DNA of 64,000 nucleotides from Paramarasmius palmivorus (taxonomy: Eukaryota; Basidiomycota; Agaricomycetes; Agaricales; Marasmiaceae). The DNA lies in contig JAYKXP010000016.1 in assembly GCA_037176845.1 (NCBI GenBank), positions 62,001 to 126,000 of the forward strand, read 5' to 3'. The notes beneath the pieces were generated by a model that saw only the letters and a program-made list of their open reading frames with translations, was not told the DNA's origin and ran no database searches. The position numbers and the translations under genes are program-made. Shown here piece after piece: positions 11,133 to 23,432 of this stretch (within the stretch, counting starts at the first letter, position 1; every line of letters begins with the position of its first letter).

Positions 11133-12990
11133 TCAAGTTTCCCATGAGCAGTCACCAAGGTATGACCTGTCCCCGGGATTGTCCAAGGCATCACTAATAT
11201 CCTTCGAAAATGCGAAGGTTATATAATAGTTTGTTGTACCACCACTAACTGTTGTACCATGGTGATGCGAGGGTTTGAATGCCATTAGCGTGCCAGCCGA
11301 GTTGACGACAACAACCTGGAGGCTAACATCAACGAAATTGGCCCCACCATATGCAGGAACATCAATGCTATCTGATGTTGCTGTTTCGTACTGCTCTCGA
11401 CCGACATTCAGATTGAATGCCCACGTCGCATAACACGGATCAGTATGTGACCACCTATGTACAGCGAAGAAGTCAGCATAAAGATCACAGTAGGTAGACG
11501 TTCGTACGCAGAATAACCCCATGTCATGAAAAGCTGTGGTGGTGGTGCACGATCAGCATCAGGAAAAACATACTCGCGTTCATTCAACTTGATGCGGTAT
11601 CCCTTTCCTGTGTCAGATTGAGGATAACAAGGGCTGATTCGGATATTACACGTACCAGGAGCGATATAGCGGCTCACAAGGTGAGGTACCTTGTGCAGGC
11701 TGAGTTTACTAGTGACTTCTTGTATCACTGACTGTGGCATTGTTGCAGCAATGAGCGACCAAACAATACCACCAGCACCATTAACATCAGCATCATGTGC
11801 TCTGCAGTCCTCCTCCAAAAGCTTTTTGCGATAGCTCACACCCCAACCAAAGCTGGTGATAGTGGCATCTGCAGGAATCTGGCGGCCTTTTTCTGATTTA
11901 TGGTGCCGTGTATGGCGTGAACCATTAGTGAGTCCGAACTGGGTCATCTCGCCCTCGTGGGTCTATAAAAGGTTACATTGAGCATAGTCCGGGAGATTCA
12001 ACAAATATAAATACCAGTCGTTGATTGCGCCGCACATCACACACCAGCTCGACTACCGAGCGAATCCATTGGTATAACAGATCACCATCCGAAGGATTAG
12101 GGCAGAACCATTTAGTGCGAGGCTGGTCCTGATTGCTGGTATCACTACCAGAACCCATTGCAGTACGCCGTATTATAACGAGTTCCAGCGAGCTAGGAGT
12201 AACTTTCGCAGGTTCTAGTGTTTCGTGTTGAGCCAGTGAGGAGGAAGCCATTTGAGTTAACTCACCGCCACTATAGAAAACAATTGAGCGGCCTGGTTCC
12301 ACGACAAAAAAGCCCGTGGCCTCGTTTACAACTTCTGGGCACCTACTATTAGCATCTGGGTTTTCACAATCAAACATATGATGATACGATTTGAACTTCG
12401 GCTTCGCTAATGTATCACAGCGGACGAGGTCAACTACAGTCCCACCCGGGAGCTGAATTGACTGCTGGCCATCGCGAATGGCGTCGAGAACATCGTAAGG
12501 GTCCTGATTAATATCGAGCTTCAGAACCTGGTAGACTATCAGATAGGTTTATAGTGCGAGGTAGCTGGAAGATATACAAGTTTTCTTTTTGTATGATGAG
12601 TTGCTTGCTGCGAGGTTTGGGACTTGGCTTCGAGATAACGAAGCTGTGCTTTATGAATGACCTTGCCTTTGGAATGATCCCTGTATGAGCCAATGGACCT
12701 AAAGAACTCATCCCACGACTTAAAATCATATGAAATCAGTACATATTAGACGAATCATTGTTATAAAAACCTGCCTTCGTTTCTTCACCGGTGAAAAAGG
12801 CCGAAAATCTACTTGAATGACATGATTTGGATCCTTGAAATCAGCTGGTTCGAGCTGCTGTAATTGCGAAACAACAAAAGGCTCGGAGTGCCATGCTCCA
12901 ACTAAGTCCTTATTAATAAGAATTCTAGACAAAGGGTTGGATGTACTCACTTTGCCCCTTTCGAGACAGCCGGGGCTTTGAGGCAGCCAT
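11133..12990 (-). CDS. Hypothetical protein with 2-oxoglutarate/Fe(II) dioxygenase-like C-terminus
   Basis: The start at 12990 gives MAASKPRLSRKGQ. Later exons include DLVGAWHSEPFVVSQLQQLE (near 12920-12830), a conserved block with TGFFVVEPGRSIVFYSGGEL (near 12330-12270) and PRTKWFCPNPSDGDLLYQWI (near 12110-12050), then ATITSFGWGVSYRKKLLEED and a C-terminal block. In that block HWSHTDPCYATWAFNL-type sequence (HxD) is followed about 60 residues later by KPSHHHGTT, which matches the H-x-D...H geometry of non-haem iron dioxygenases. The metal-site reading is inference. At least five exons; the first intron could not be closed precisely. The composition suggests an intact gene rather than a relic. 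The SINE lies about 100 bp beyond its 3' end. Confidence 0.5.
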
Positions 12991-13659
12991 GGTCGCGGGT
13001 GAAAAAGATGAACCGTGGAAATCGTGTCAGATGACAAGACCGGCGGTACCGATGACCGATGATCGATGGACGCGAGCGGAATCAGAAAACCAAAATCGAA
13101 CCGTGGCCTTCCCGTATACGATACACTACAAGTCAAGATTCATAGGGCATAACATATCTCTATGTCCAGCTCAGGAGGCATTTCCTGAGTTGTATTCCAA
13201 CGGTACGTCTTTACTTTCTTTCCAACTTGAATGTCTCCTAACGACGATCACAAGTAGAATGCATTTGGCTGCTCCTTACTTCTCTACTCGGCGACCGCCG
13301 CAATTTTTAATGAACACCGACTGCAATCTCGTTCTGCGAGCTTCCGCTGATGTTGGACACTCGTGGCGGGACTCGTGCATTTGGGTTCGACTCGTTCCAC
13401 CTGCAACTGGAAGTGGTGTACCATTCCACTTGGAGGCGTGCCTAGCTAATTTGGTACATGAAACCACCTCAACTAAAGGCCATTCTCTCTCACAACGAAA
13501 CATTGTCTTCATACCTTCTCACGCCGATCTTGACTAGCCTTCGCTTGTTCGCATTGGGCAGCAAGGCTTCAAGAATTTTGACGCGGTGAACGCTGTATTG
13601 GTGTACATTGGGCCTTCCAGTAAGCAACTTCCTTTCGTAAGAAATACACTGGTCATCTA
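12991..13659. other. Stretch without a supported gene
   Basis: A long open frame of nearly 200 codons exists on the plus strand here, but most of its start overlaps the first exon and promoter of the minus-strand gene at 12990. Its composition (Ser/Thr/Leu rich, no motif) is not convincing. I do not call it. Confidence 0.35.
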
Positions 13660-14825
13660 TTGCTGCCTCTTTTATTATTACAGGTATCGGTACACTACAA
13701 TCTGACTCCTCGCCGCCAGTGCTTCCTTATACCTCTAACCCTTCCTTACATGTCGCGGAGACTCAGGGCAAAGGGTCGCTACACTTCCACTACCTGGATT
13801 TCATGCCCGCATGACTCTGCCAGGTTCATCAGGGGGCAGCTTCGCGAAATCGGCTGCAATGTACTGCAACACTAGCTGCATTATCGTTCCCATATCACCC
13901 TCATCTGTATCCCATGATATTGGATATGAAATGTTTGAAACCGATACTACGTGAGTACGGGCCTTATATCCTGCCTTTCGGTGCCAAAGCATTATTTCTT
14001 AGGGATGTTCCGCAGCAAGGTACAGCTACCGTTACTCTCTTGCGGCTCTCATCTCCATCAGTAACTCTTTCTCGAATCTTGGCTTCACCAGCACAAGAAG
14101 GTGTAAGTTCGCCTATGTTAATAACAGTCCTTTCATTGACATTCCCAGTGTTCTGTTTACCAGCGCGTCGCTTCCTGGGCTCAATAACAAAGGCATGACT
14201 GAGGCTTTGTCGGGAGATAGTGAGTACATCGTAAAAGTCCTGGCGGATTTACTTCCACCGGGCCAATCGAACACCCGAGAGCTTCCAAACCTTTCGACCC
14301 TTTCCAGCGTACCTCAATATGAGCCCCCGACTTCACCTCCGCTGGTGTTGAGGCTCTGGTTACACTACGGCCATAAACATCAGGCAAAGCAGGCCAAATC
14401 TGGTATACGAAATGTTCAAACTGAGAAGGAAGCCCCGTCAGATGGCAATAATGCGGGGGAACAAGAATTCTCACAGCATCAAACGATAATCCGCGAATTT
14501 GTGGAAATCCACAGGCGTTAGGGCAGGTGCTTGAATGAAGGCTTCGCTGGATGACTCGTGATCCAGCACCAGGTGGCCGAGACGGTGTTGTTGAAGGTGC
14601 AAAGGCTGCGGATGCAACGCCGGGCAATGCTACGAACGCCGCTGCAACCGCGACTACTGCAGCAAATAAAGTATGTCAGAGATTATCATTGAGGTGATAG
14701 GCTGTGTTACAGGTTCTTAAAAACAGGCTACACGAAAGATGGTGCAGGGAAAAACGAAGAAACTCCCGAAGACACTGGGTAACGCAGGCGTAAGCTCGGA
14801 AACGCCTTTGTCCGTCTCAGTGTAG
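13660..14825 (+). CDS. Hypothetical protein, only the C-terminal end is well supported
   Basis: The last two exons are clear. One ends RDGVVEGAKAADATPGNATN followed by an Ala/Thr-rich run, with a gtatgt donor at about 14670. After the acceptor near 14727 the next reads ATRKMVQGKTKKLPKTLGNA and ends at TAG near 14825, a basic and probably disordered tail. Upstream exons are uncertain; candidate segments are 13845-13950 (LPMILDMKCLKP-type) and 14195-14520 (LPPGQSNTRELPNLSTLSSV). No domain recognised. The minus strand also has an open frame at 14181-14627, which I take to be a shadow. Confidence 0.35.
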
Positions 14826-15412
14826 AAAGGGTTGGGTTATGGCTTGATAAGGCTGTCGTCTTGTGCCAAGGTACTTCGTTTGTTCACGTTCTAGTGGTAG
14901 GTTTGAATTGGGTTGTACATGTTATTATTAGTAGCGTAAATATGGTAAATACAAAAGTATATGTTTAATACCCTCTGGCTATTGACGATATGAAGGTACG
15001 CCTGGATCCCCATACCCGGATAAAATCAGGGGGTTTAAGACAGGGCATTTTTGGTAAGCTTAAAAAGGAAACCTTCAGTGAGTGAGATACGAGCACGTGG
15101 GTCGTGGAATAAGCATAGCATTTTTGGGGGTCCTGCGCCTTGCTTCTTTCTGCCCCGAATTTCCAACCATCAAAAACGGAACCGACCACGCCAATATACT
15201 AATTGGGAACAGTACAACCGTGTTCGTCAAAAACCCTTCCATCAGATTGAACAAATTAAGTTTCTCCTCCTGCTCTATCGGACTAGATGGAAGGCTACTG
15301 GACACTTTTGATGATGGAATGTACACTATATCTACCATCGAGAAAGCGCGCCAAACGACTTCAATTCTAACCAGGACTGCCACCAGCAGGCTCGAAAAAC
15401 GAAAGGTTAACA
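14826..15412. other. Upstream region of paralogue A
   Basis: This region holds no gene I can defend. A 129-codon plus-strand frame (15082-15471) overlaps the first exon of paralogue A in another frame, and a minus-strand frame of similar length lies opposite. Neither shows a motif, so I treat the region as promoter and intergenic DNA. Confidence 0.35.
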
Positions 15413-17306
15413 ATGCACAATATATTCAACATGTGCGTTCAATATACCTTCTACTTCAAACGAATCGCTAATTATATTGTATAAACCTAGGCCATATACT
15501 ATCCAGTCACCGACCTTCGAAAACTTACCCATGAAGGATCTCTTCAATGCGAAGAAAGTCTCGAAAACTGCTTCTCTTAATGTAGAAGAGTATTGCAGGT
15601 CGAGATTCAATGTCGATAGCTTCTACAGCACCTTCTTTCCGAAAGAGGAACACTGCAAAGAGTTCAAGAACAAACTTGAAGAGGCAGGCGCGCTGGCATC
15701 CTCCTTCGCTCTCATACACATCCTATCCCGCCAATCTCCAAAACCAGCCACCCTTTACCTGTATACCCCGACTGGGTATGTCTATAGCCTGGGTGAATTC
15801 CTCTCCGAACGTAAATTCACCTTCGAACCATTACCGGAAAAACGAATCGACAAGGACATGATCAGCGCGCAAGCCACGTCGTTCAAAGAAGCCTTGCTAA
15901 TCGAGCATCAGAAACCAATCCCAAACACAGGAAAACTGTCCGAAATGTGCGACGACTCTACGGTAGCCAGCGTCTTCTACTTTAGAAAAGGAGACCTAGA
16001 GATCTGCATTGTGGGGACCAGGAATGAACCGATGGAAGTTATCCTCAGTTTTCATACAAGTACGTATCCATGAATCTGCGCAATCATAGCTAACCAAACA
16101 CAGCTCTATTCATGAACATTGCTTCAGCAAAACAAATCGTCAGCTTGTATCCAAAAACCTCATTCGTACAGCGCCGTGCTTTGATACTGAAAAAGCTTTC
16201 CGACACGACGGAGTCAGTGCTGCGATCCTTTGAAGCAGAGGGATGGAGTACTTTCAAAACAACTCCCGCTATCCAGTACATCACATTCACAGATGAGCTC
16301 TCTTATCAAACCCGTTGGGTCGGTGACGACCACTGCTGGATTACCGACCAAAGATATACCGATCCTTCTCACAATCGATACCGTTCGCTCTGGGTAACGT
16401 CATGGCACCTGACATGCCCTGACATTGACCACACGGAGCTCACCTGCCAACGTTTGGAACATTCAGCTCTGACCAACAGATACCCTCTTACCTGGGAGAC
16501 GGAGAGAGCTATTTGGGCCCACCCTTGCTTCTTTGATATCGACCCTGACAGAATCATTACCGACACTGATGAAGTGGAAGACTTTGAAGATACTTGCAGC
16601 GAAACGTCTGAAAGGTAAAATCTCCGCCATCTCTGCTGCTCACAGTAACTGAAGCTGAATGTCACCAGTTCTGTAGACACGACGATCTCGCTCCTAGAAA
16701 GCATAGATGCGGACATGGCCCAAACCAAGTACGTAACCACCACAGCGGCCTGTACCCATCGGCAAGTCCCTTTCTCTTTCATCCAATAAGCTTCACCCTT
16801 CATTAGCAGCCTCCAGAACCATCCACGATCACTCGGATATCGAACCCGCTTTGATAGAGTATCTCAGGGACTTCTATCCTTTAATGCGACAAGCAAACAG
16901 GATGAACCACATCATGCGGAGTATCAGATCGGAACTGGATCAGGTTCAGAATACTTTTGGCACCTCACACGAGTATATAGTGTACCCAACGAGTCACGCA
17001 CTTGCTATCGTACTCCAAACAATAGAAGACGTAAAGCGATGCAGAGGCTACAGAGCAGTAAAGGTACGCATCTCCGAGTGTGGCGAATTCTATTCATTAA
17101 ATAAAAGAAATCAACAGTTCACATTAAACTTCACGCTCAACACTGCAACCAACACGGTCACCACGACTTGTACAATCAGAGTACCAGAACCAGAGGCGGA
17201 GAAGATTGAGACCGATCTTTCTCTGGTTTCAACCTGGTCGGAAGACCACACCATGCAAGCAGGCGTAGTTATCAAAATCTTAGCAGAAGAAGACACCAGC
17301 GTGTAA
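15413..17306 (+). CDS. NTase-like family, paralogue A (signature lost)
   Basis: Exons 15413..15432, 15491..16059, 16104..16614, 16669..16728, 16817..17063, 17118..17306; the frame closes exactly, giving 531 residues. It aligns along its length with B and C: a short F-box-like N-terminus, a helical segment (FNVDSFYSTFFPKEEHCKEF), the region equivalent to the G-S...D-L-D signature, then a C-terminal half with MNIASAKQIVSLYPKTSFVQ and LWVTSWHLTCPD. At the signature, Gly78-Ser79 is replaced by Ser-Phe and both Asp (94 and 96) by Thr and Tyr, so catalysis of nucleotidyl transfer is unlikely; it could be a scaffold or decoy. It is transcribed towards B and C, convergently with the minus-strand gene at 17.3-18.1 kb. 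Splice phases are 2,1,2,2,0. Confidence 0.75.
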
Positions 17307-18069
17307 TACAATGTAGTGGTGTATTGTTATCCTCTATGTACAAGAAATATGCATTTGCAGACCCTTCATCATACACTAGTGGTAGAGAGCTCATATGCAG
17401 CAGGAGATCGCTCTCAGTATTCGGAAATTCATCTTCGCACAAAAACACATCGACACCTCGGTGATTCCGCAGGATAAAACTAGCAGGCTTTTCTGTCTGA
17501 GCTGACTCGAACACGTCAGGTCTCCAGAAAGAATGAATCATCACAGCAGACACCGGATGCATCATGGAACCATCTATCGTTAACGACCCGAACACCAGAC
17601 GCACACAGAATCGAATAAGAAGCTCTGAATTCTATAGCAAACGAGAGAAGGAGCTAAATGGATGGTATTCGATCGAAGACCGAGTCGTACCAGATCAAGG
17701 GCGCATGGACGACATGCGATCGTACCAATTGCTCCTCGCATTGACAGGGGACACGGTTCAGTTCCGCCCAAAGACGGACTCTACAACTTTAACACCACGA
17801 AACATCTCAAATGAACGCCCAGGTACCGGCTTCGTCCAGTTTCGGTAGAGAAAGGCAGGTCGTTCGTTGCCTAATATCGCTAGGAAAGAGGTAGAGACCA
17901 GACACCTCCAAGGCTTCAAATATTCGAGTACGACGAAAAAGTTAACAATAATGTCAGGATCGGCGGTGGGATAAAGGAAGAGGAGGTCCGTATAAATCCA
18001 TTGTAGCATGTTTAGATCCGAATGCCTGGCCATGCCCATAAGGTGATCCACAGATGGACGAGCCAGCAC
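17272..18069 (-). CDS. Hypothetical protein or gene fragment between paralogues A and B
   Basis: Two coherent minus-strand segments. The first (18069-17760) contains MLQWIYTDLLFLYPTADPDI, FFVVLEYLKPWRCLVST and FLYRNWTKPVPGRSFEMFRG. The second (17635-17272) contains LLIRFCVRLVFGSLTIDG, MIHSFWRPDVFESAQ, RGVDVFLCEDEFPNTESDLL and LPLVYDEGSANAYFLYIEDN. Both look coding, but I could not find a donor that links them in frame, so the gene may be broken or have another exon. Its 3' end overlaps the end of paralogue A by about 35 bp on the opposite strand. No known family; not similar to A-D. Confidence 0.4.
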
Positions 18070-18631
18070 CTAAGGAAAACCGTGAGCACTGACACCCAGG
18101 AAAGTGGAACACGCACGTCTGTACCGAAACTGAGACTTGCCACAGTTCGTCATCTCTAGGGAAGGTCAGGGAAGGTCTTTGGTAGGGAAAAAAGACCCAA
18201 CGTCACGAAGATCGAGCCCAACACAGAGCCGCTCCGTTACACTACTCCTAATTCGAAACCACTTCTGTTTTCGTATGCGACATCCGTAAACGCCTAGATC
18301 GCTAGAAACCCCAGAAACAATGAATGTGTATCATGAAGACCCATTAGTTAAAGTATACGTACACATCAAGGCTTAACTTGCCAGCTGAATGTAAAGTACT
18401 ATCCGAGGAGGTGGCGAATTAGAGCGATGTTCTGACAGGCAGCATCAACTCAAAGACAAACTCAAGCTGGTGAACTGGATGTCAGAAAGGGAGCATGAGC
18501 AAGTGACAAATGCGACACGAACAAGGAAATGGGGGCATGAATAAGACAGAAAGCAAGACATGAAACCAACACCAGGTAAACACGACCTGTGCGATATAGA
18601 TTGAGAATACATCAAGCACTCCGGAAAAAGA

Positions 18632-20684
18632 TTACACTGAACGGACTCTGACAGTAAGTCCCGCTACTTCCATAAAATCGTCACTGCAAGACCATGCTGG
18701 GATTTCCTTCTCTATTAACGCCAGTCGTTCGGGGGTAACCTCGACGTCACACAGGGTAGTGACCATTTGCCGTTCAGTATCCACCGCAAAGGAAACCCGA
18801 ATCTAGCAAAAAGTCAGCAAATGCAGAGACATCAAAGCACCAACCTAGGCCAACTCGAAATAACGAAGCTCGCTCACTTGAACATTGTCACACAGACCGC
18901 TGACGTCAATGTCTTCCAAACACTGAAGTATCATAGTCACTACATGACCAGTGGGATACCGCAAAGGTGGGATCCGACCGTCGTATATCGATTTCAAGGA
19001 ACTGAAGCCACTCCGCAACTGTTGCAGAGGCCAGCTGGATCGATGTTCCTCAGCGAGTAACGGATACAAATCATTCAAAAAATCAACCAAAACAGAGTCC
19101 AAAGTTGATGAAGGAAGCACCATTCTGAAATAGAATCAGTTCTCGTGTAGAAAGCAAAAGAGCTGCAAACGAAAGATGTAAGGAGCCACCATCGCCCCAC
19201 CAAAAAGAACCCCTCCGAAGGCGCTGAATCCTCACCCGAGAAAAATAAAATTGAAGACACACCTATGCGAACATCGACTCTGACTTGCAACAAAGCCCAA
19301 AACCAGATATGAAGAATCCAATGTACTCTGTCTTCCCAGCCGCAAGACAAATCAATCATCGGGCGCAACGCCATAGAGTCAGCTAAACATACCTGAATTT
19401 GCCAGAAGACCCTTCAGGGACGACGTGACTGTTCACCTCTTCCACAGCAGCAGCAAGCTTTGCAGCAGAGATCGTGGCCAAGCCCGTAGTACCCAGCGGC
19501 AAACCTCGCTTCGTTACCACCGATCTCTCTTCCATAGATGAGAAACATGGATGATGCCACACGGACATCTGAGCGTTCCAAGTAATAGGATACGTTCGAT
19601 CGAGGACCCGATTCTCCATTTTATTCTGCAGCACCCAAGTAGAGTCATATCCGCAGGTCAATTGCCACGAGGCGACCTTCAACGCCCGATTTGATCCAAC
19701 AGCGTCGCCACATCTGAGAGGAGCCAACGGCACAATCCAACAATAAGGATCTCCTACCCAACGGATAACAGCAGAGATTTCTGACTGAGGCCGAAGAAAC
19801 TCTTCTGCTGCAATAACGTCATACGACTGCCATCCCCGTGTTTCGTACTTTTGTCGAGCAGCGTCCACCGTCCGTGTACCCTGTTTCAGGTACAATGCCC
19901 GACCGAAAACAAACGAATTTCGTGGATACAAGGACATGACTTCGGTCGCAGTGACTATATTCATAACCAGTGCTAAACAGAGAAAAAAGGGCATTAATTG
20001 GAATCGCAGGCGGTCAGTGTGGAACAGATGGGCTCACTGGAATAAAATCCCAACACAACTTCAACAGGCTCAGTCCTCGCAGCCACCAGCTGCACCTTCA
20101 CAGAACCCTTCACGAAATTAAACACCCCCGCAACTGTGGTAAACTCGTATCTGTCCGCCAAGGTGCCGGTGTTTGGCGAAGACTTCAATGACTCCACCCT
20201 GACAGCCGTCTCGAAGTCGGAATGCTGGTGCTCGCTGATCTTGACACCAGCGACAACAACAGTGACCAGGGGGACATATTTGTATCCGCACTTCGTCAGG
20301 AATCGACCAAGGCAAACTACATGTTGCAATTTGGCGAAGATGTCGAGATCTGAAGGAATAAAGGATGACCTAGACAAGAAGCGAACCACAGCAGACCCAG
20401 AGGCAATAGCCTCCGTAGTAAGTTGGAGTTCCCGAAACGATTCTATAGTTACCGAGTCATTGAAGAAGAAACCATACAAGCGATGGAGGCTGAAAACCAT
20501 GCTCTCATATTGGAGCTCCAGCTGATGATGTGTCTTGCTCAACAGCTTGATCTTAGCGAGACCTGTAGGTGACATCGCATCAAAAACACACGTGCCAGTC
20601 GCAAAAAGCCTAGCAAAAATCACTCCGTCAATAAGCCATCCGAAATACTTCAAAGAAAACGTACAGCCTAGCCAAAGAATCCAT
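18632..20684 (-). CDS. NTase-like family, paralogue B (signature intact)
   Basis: Exons complement(18632..18802, 18878..19124, 19393..19972, 20038..20609, 20665..20684); the frame closes, giving about 529 residues. N-terminus MDSLARLLFATGTCVFDAMS is F-box-like. Residues 77-98 carry SGSAVVRFLSRSSFIPSDLD, i.e. Gly78-Ser79 and Asp94-x-Asp96 with 14 residues between Ser79 and Asp94, a good match to the hG[GS]...Dh[DE]h signature of nucleotidyltransferase-fold proteins. A later strand (KVQLVAARTEPVEVVLGFYS) is where a third carboxylate is expected, but I see Gln there. The 268-nt intron between 19124 and 19393 may hide the small exon present in A and C. The exon encoding DFLNDLYPLL is 247 nt, as in A. 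Confidence 0.78.
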
Positions 20685-20857
20685 TCGAGTAAATGGGAAA
20701 AAGAATGGCTACGCAAACTCTGTCGACGCCGTCTTTTATCTCGACGCGGATTACCGAGTTATGCCCAGCGCCCCTGCCAATTAAAGTATAACGAACCCAG
20801 ATACATTACGCCACACTCCCTTTGAGGAAACACCGCTACGTATATCTATGAAACAAT

Positions 20858-22998
20858 CTAAGGTGTGACAGCGTCTACATAAACCTCCAACTTGCTTTCT
20901 CGCCATTCTGGAGCCCAGCATCGCCAATCAATAGTATCGCGTCTAGCGGTATCTAAGTGTTCGACGGGAACACGGAATACGCAAATAGTCCGCACTGTAC
21001 GATGAGGAACCTCATATCTAAATGTAACCTCAAACTGTATATGCCATGAGCGCAGACACGTCTGAGCACAATGAAGACACTCACATCAACTTCATCCTCA
21101 TCCCAACATCCAGACGACGCTACCTCCGTGAGGCACCGAAGAATTGCCGAAACGGGAAAGGCAGTGGGGCAAAGAACAGCTGTTTCTCCAACAGGACAGC
21201 ACTCCTTCGAAGCAGCGAAAGCAGCTCTTAACTTCTCCAAAACGATACCACGACGATGGGCAAGCTCCAGGAGAGGATATAGCCCTTTGAGATAATCAAC
21301 AACGATTGCGTCGGGGGTGTAAGGAGGAGTAGCGACCCTACACCAAAGAAGTCAGCGACGAAACCAAAAACCGACGCTTGATCATACATATGAGAGCAAC
21401 CACCGAATCCTCGGGTGTACCTCCAAACATCTTGACCATCCCACGAGACCCTAGCATCGAAAGTCAGCGAGAATCATCAAAAAACATGAGAGAACGCACT
21501 CAGAAGCCCTACTACAAGAATATTCTTCGGACTTGACATCACTAACAGCTGAAGCCGGCGATCCGACAGGAAACACAGAAGACTGATCCACAACCGCTAC
21601 TTCCGAATTAACAGAAGCCACAGTATCACGGGAACATCCTTCGATGTCAAATGCAGACTGCCCGGAAACTGGCAAATGCATGTTTGCAGCACTAGGCTGC
21701 TCCTCTAAATCGGCTCCGTCCGGACGAGTAAGATATTCCTTATCCGATCCAAAGTCTTCCAAAAACAGTATCCGAGACTTTGGGCTCTCGAAACAAGGAT
21801 GCTCCCGAACAGCGAACTCCGCTGATGAGTGAACGAAATAAGGCCTAGCAAAGTAGTCTCGGTCAAGCCTGTTAACGGCCATAGTAATGTAACCGGGATC
21901 CCAACAAGAGAGATGCCAAGAGGTGACCGCGAGGAAATCGTATATCCTCGATGCATTGGGCAAGTCGACCATAGGGGAAAACCGCACAATCCAGCTATGA
22001 CCGTCGCCAAACCAACGAATTTTCGTGGACAATTCGGAATTGGGCGACAAGTACTGGTCAGGCGTAAGCATGGTGAGAGAGGTCCATCCTCTGCTTTCAT
22101 ACTTGGAGCGAGCTGCCTCCACCGCCAACGTTGCACGTTTCAGATACAACGCGCGGTTTTCTACGAAAGAGGTCCACGGATACAGTGATACAACCTCGGT
22201 AGCGGTCGCAATATTCAAGACCAACGCTGATAACGGAACAAAGTAAATAACCGGAAAAAAAGGATTCAAAACACAACGACAACAGTGTATGGAAGGGGGG
22301 AGGAAAAGAAAAGAGAATGGGAGGCGAGAGAAAACAAGAACATAAGGACTCACTGGAATAGAATCCTAAAATGACCGCAATAGGTTCCTGATGAACAGCT
22401 ACCACTTGAACTTTGGGACCGCCGCTCTTGCAGAAATTGAAAACACCAGCGATACCGGTCATCTCATACCGATCCGCAACGGAACCAGTATTAGGTCTCG
22501 CCTTCATAAACTCATCGGTAAGAGCTTCCATGAAGTTCGCGGGTTGGGCCTCCGATCTGCGCTTCTTGCCCACAAGAACGGTAGCGAGAGGGACAAAGGT
22601 GTATCCCAACTTGAGCAGGAACAAGCCAACATCTAACGCCCACCGTTGCCTGACAAAAACATCCAAGTCGGAAGGGGAGAATCGAGCATGAGAGAGAAAG
22701 GAAACGACCGCGGAGCCGGACACCAGTGCACCTGTGAGAAGCTGAAGTCGTCGAAACTCCTCAATACTCTCCGCCGTTTTGAAAAAATGGCCGTATAACT
22801 TGTCCACAGCAAAATAAACGTCCTCGTAGAAGGTCACTTGCCCACGAACACCTCGGGACACCCTTTTCAACCGAGCCATTGTCTCAGGAGACAACAAGTC
22901 GAAGAACACATGCTGAACAATTCTGAGTCTAATCAAAGAATGAGAGACCTTCCAAAACCGTATATAAAAGTCACTCACAAAACGAGGAAACGGTCCAT
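20858..22998 (-). CDS. NTase-like family, paralogue C (signature intact)
   Basis: Exons complement(20858..21034, 21085..21337, 21421..21450, 21500..22226, 22354..22928, 22979..22998); the frame closes at 593 residues. N-terminus MDRFLVLLRIVQHVFFDLLS followed by PETMARLKRVSR is F-box-like. Residues 77-98 carry SGSAVVSFLSHARFSPSDLD with Gly78-Ser79, Asp94 and Asp96 at the same numbers as in B. The C-terminal half has LNIATATEVVSLYPWTSF, then WHLSCWDPGY, an acidic/Ser-rich linker with a 30-nt exon, and a final domain with VVDYLKGLYPLLELAHRRG and PHRTVRTICVFRVPVEHL. It lies in tandem with B, 174 bp upstream of it, same strand, which indicates tandem duplication. Confidence 0.8.
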
Positions 22999-23056
22999 GT
23001 CGAATGAACGATAGGTAGAAAAAGATCCTTTATAAATAAAGAGGATAAGATGCCCA

Positions 23057-23077
23057 ATATATATATATATATATATA
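23057..23077. repeat. AT dinucleotide microsatellite
   Basis: About ten AT units, located 60-80 bp upstream of the start codon of paralogue C and therefore in its promoter or 5' untranslated region. Confidence 0.9.
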
Positions 23078-23432
23078 GTGACAGAGGACATACCTTATTT
23101 GATAACCAAACACGTTGGGAATCCCGAACGACGCCCGGATAGCATGGCGGCATCGAAGAAGACAAGGGAAGAGAAAAGGAGAAACAGGGACACGTGGTCA
23201 AATGGAAGTTGACCTCTCCATTGCATTCCAAATTAGTAAAGGCTTCTGACAATGCGTGTGATCGTTGGTTGACTTTGAGCAGTTGAATGAAGGCGAAAAG
23301 CATCATCTCAATTCCAACGCGTCAAATTGGTTCTAGCCGTCTCTTCGAGTACCATTTAGTTCGAGCTAAGCAACTACACGTATGATACGTCAAATACTTC
23401 TACAGCTCCAACGAAGAACCCAATATCTCAAT

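Noticed and set aside
12941..13537. 198-codon plus-strand frame
   Set aside because: Overlaps the start of the minus-strand dioxygenase-like gene, has mixed composition, and shows no homology to anything in the window.
14181..14627. 148-codon minus-strand frame
   Set aside because: It lies opposite the plus-strand gene whose last exons have good splice sites, and it has no recognisable domain.
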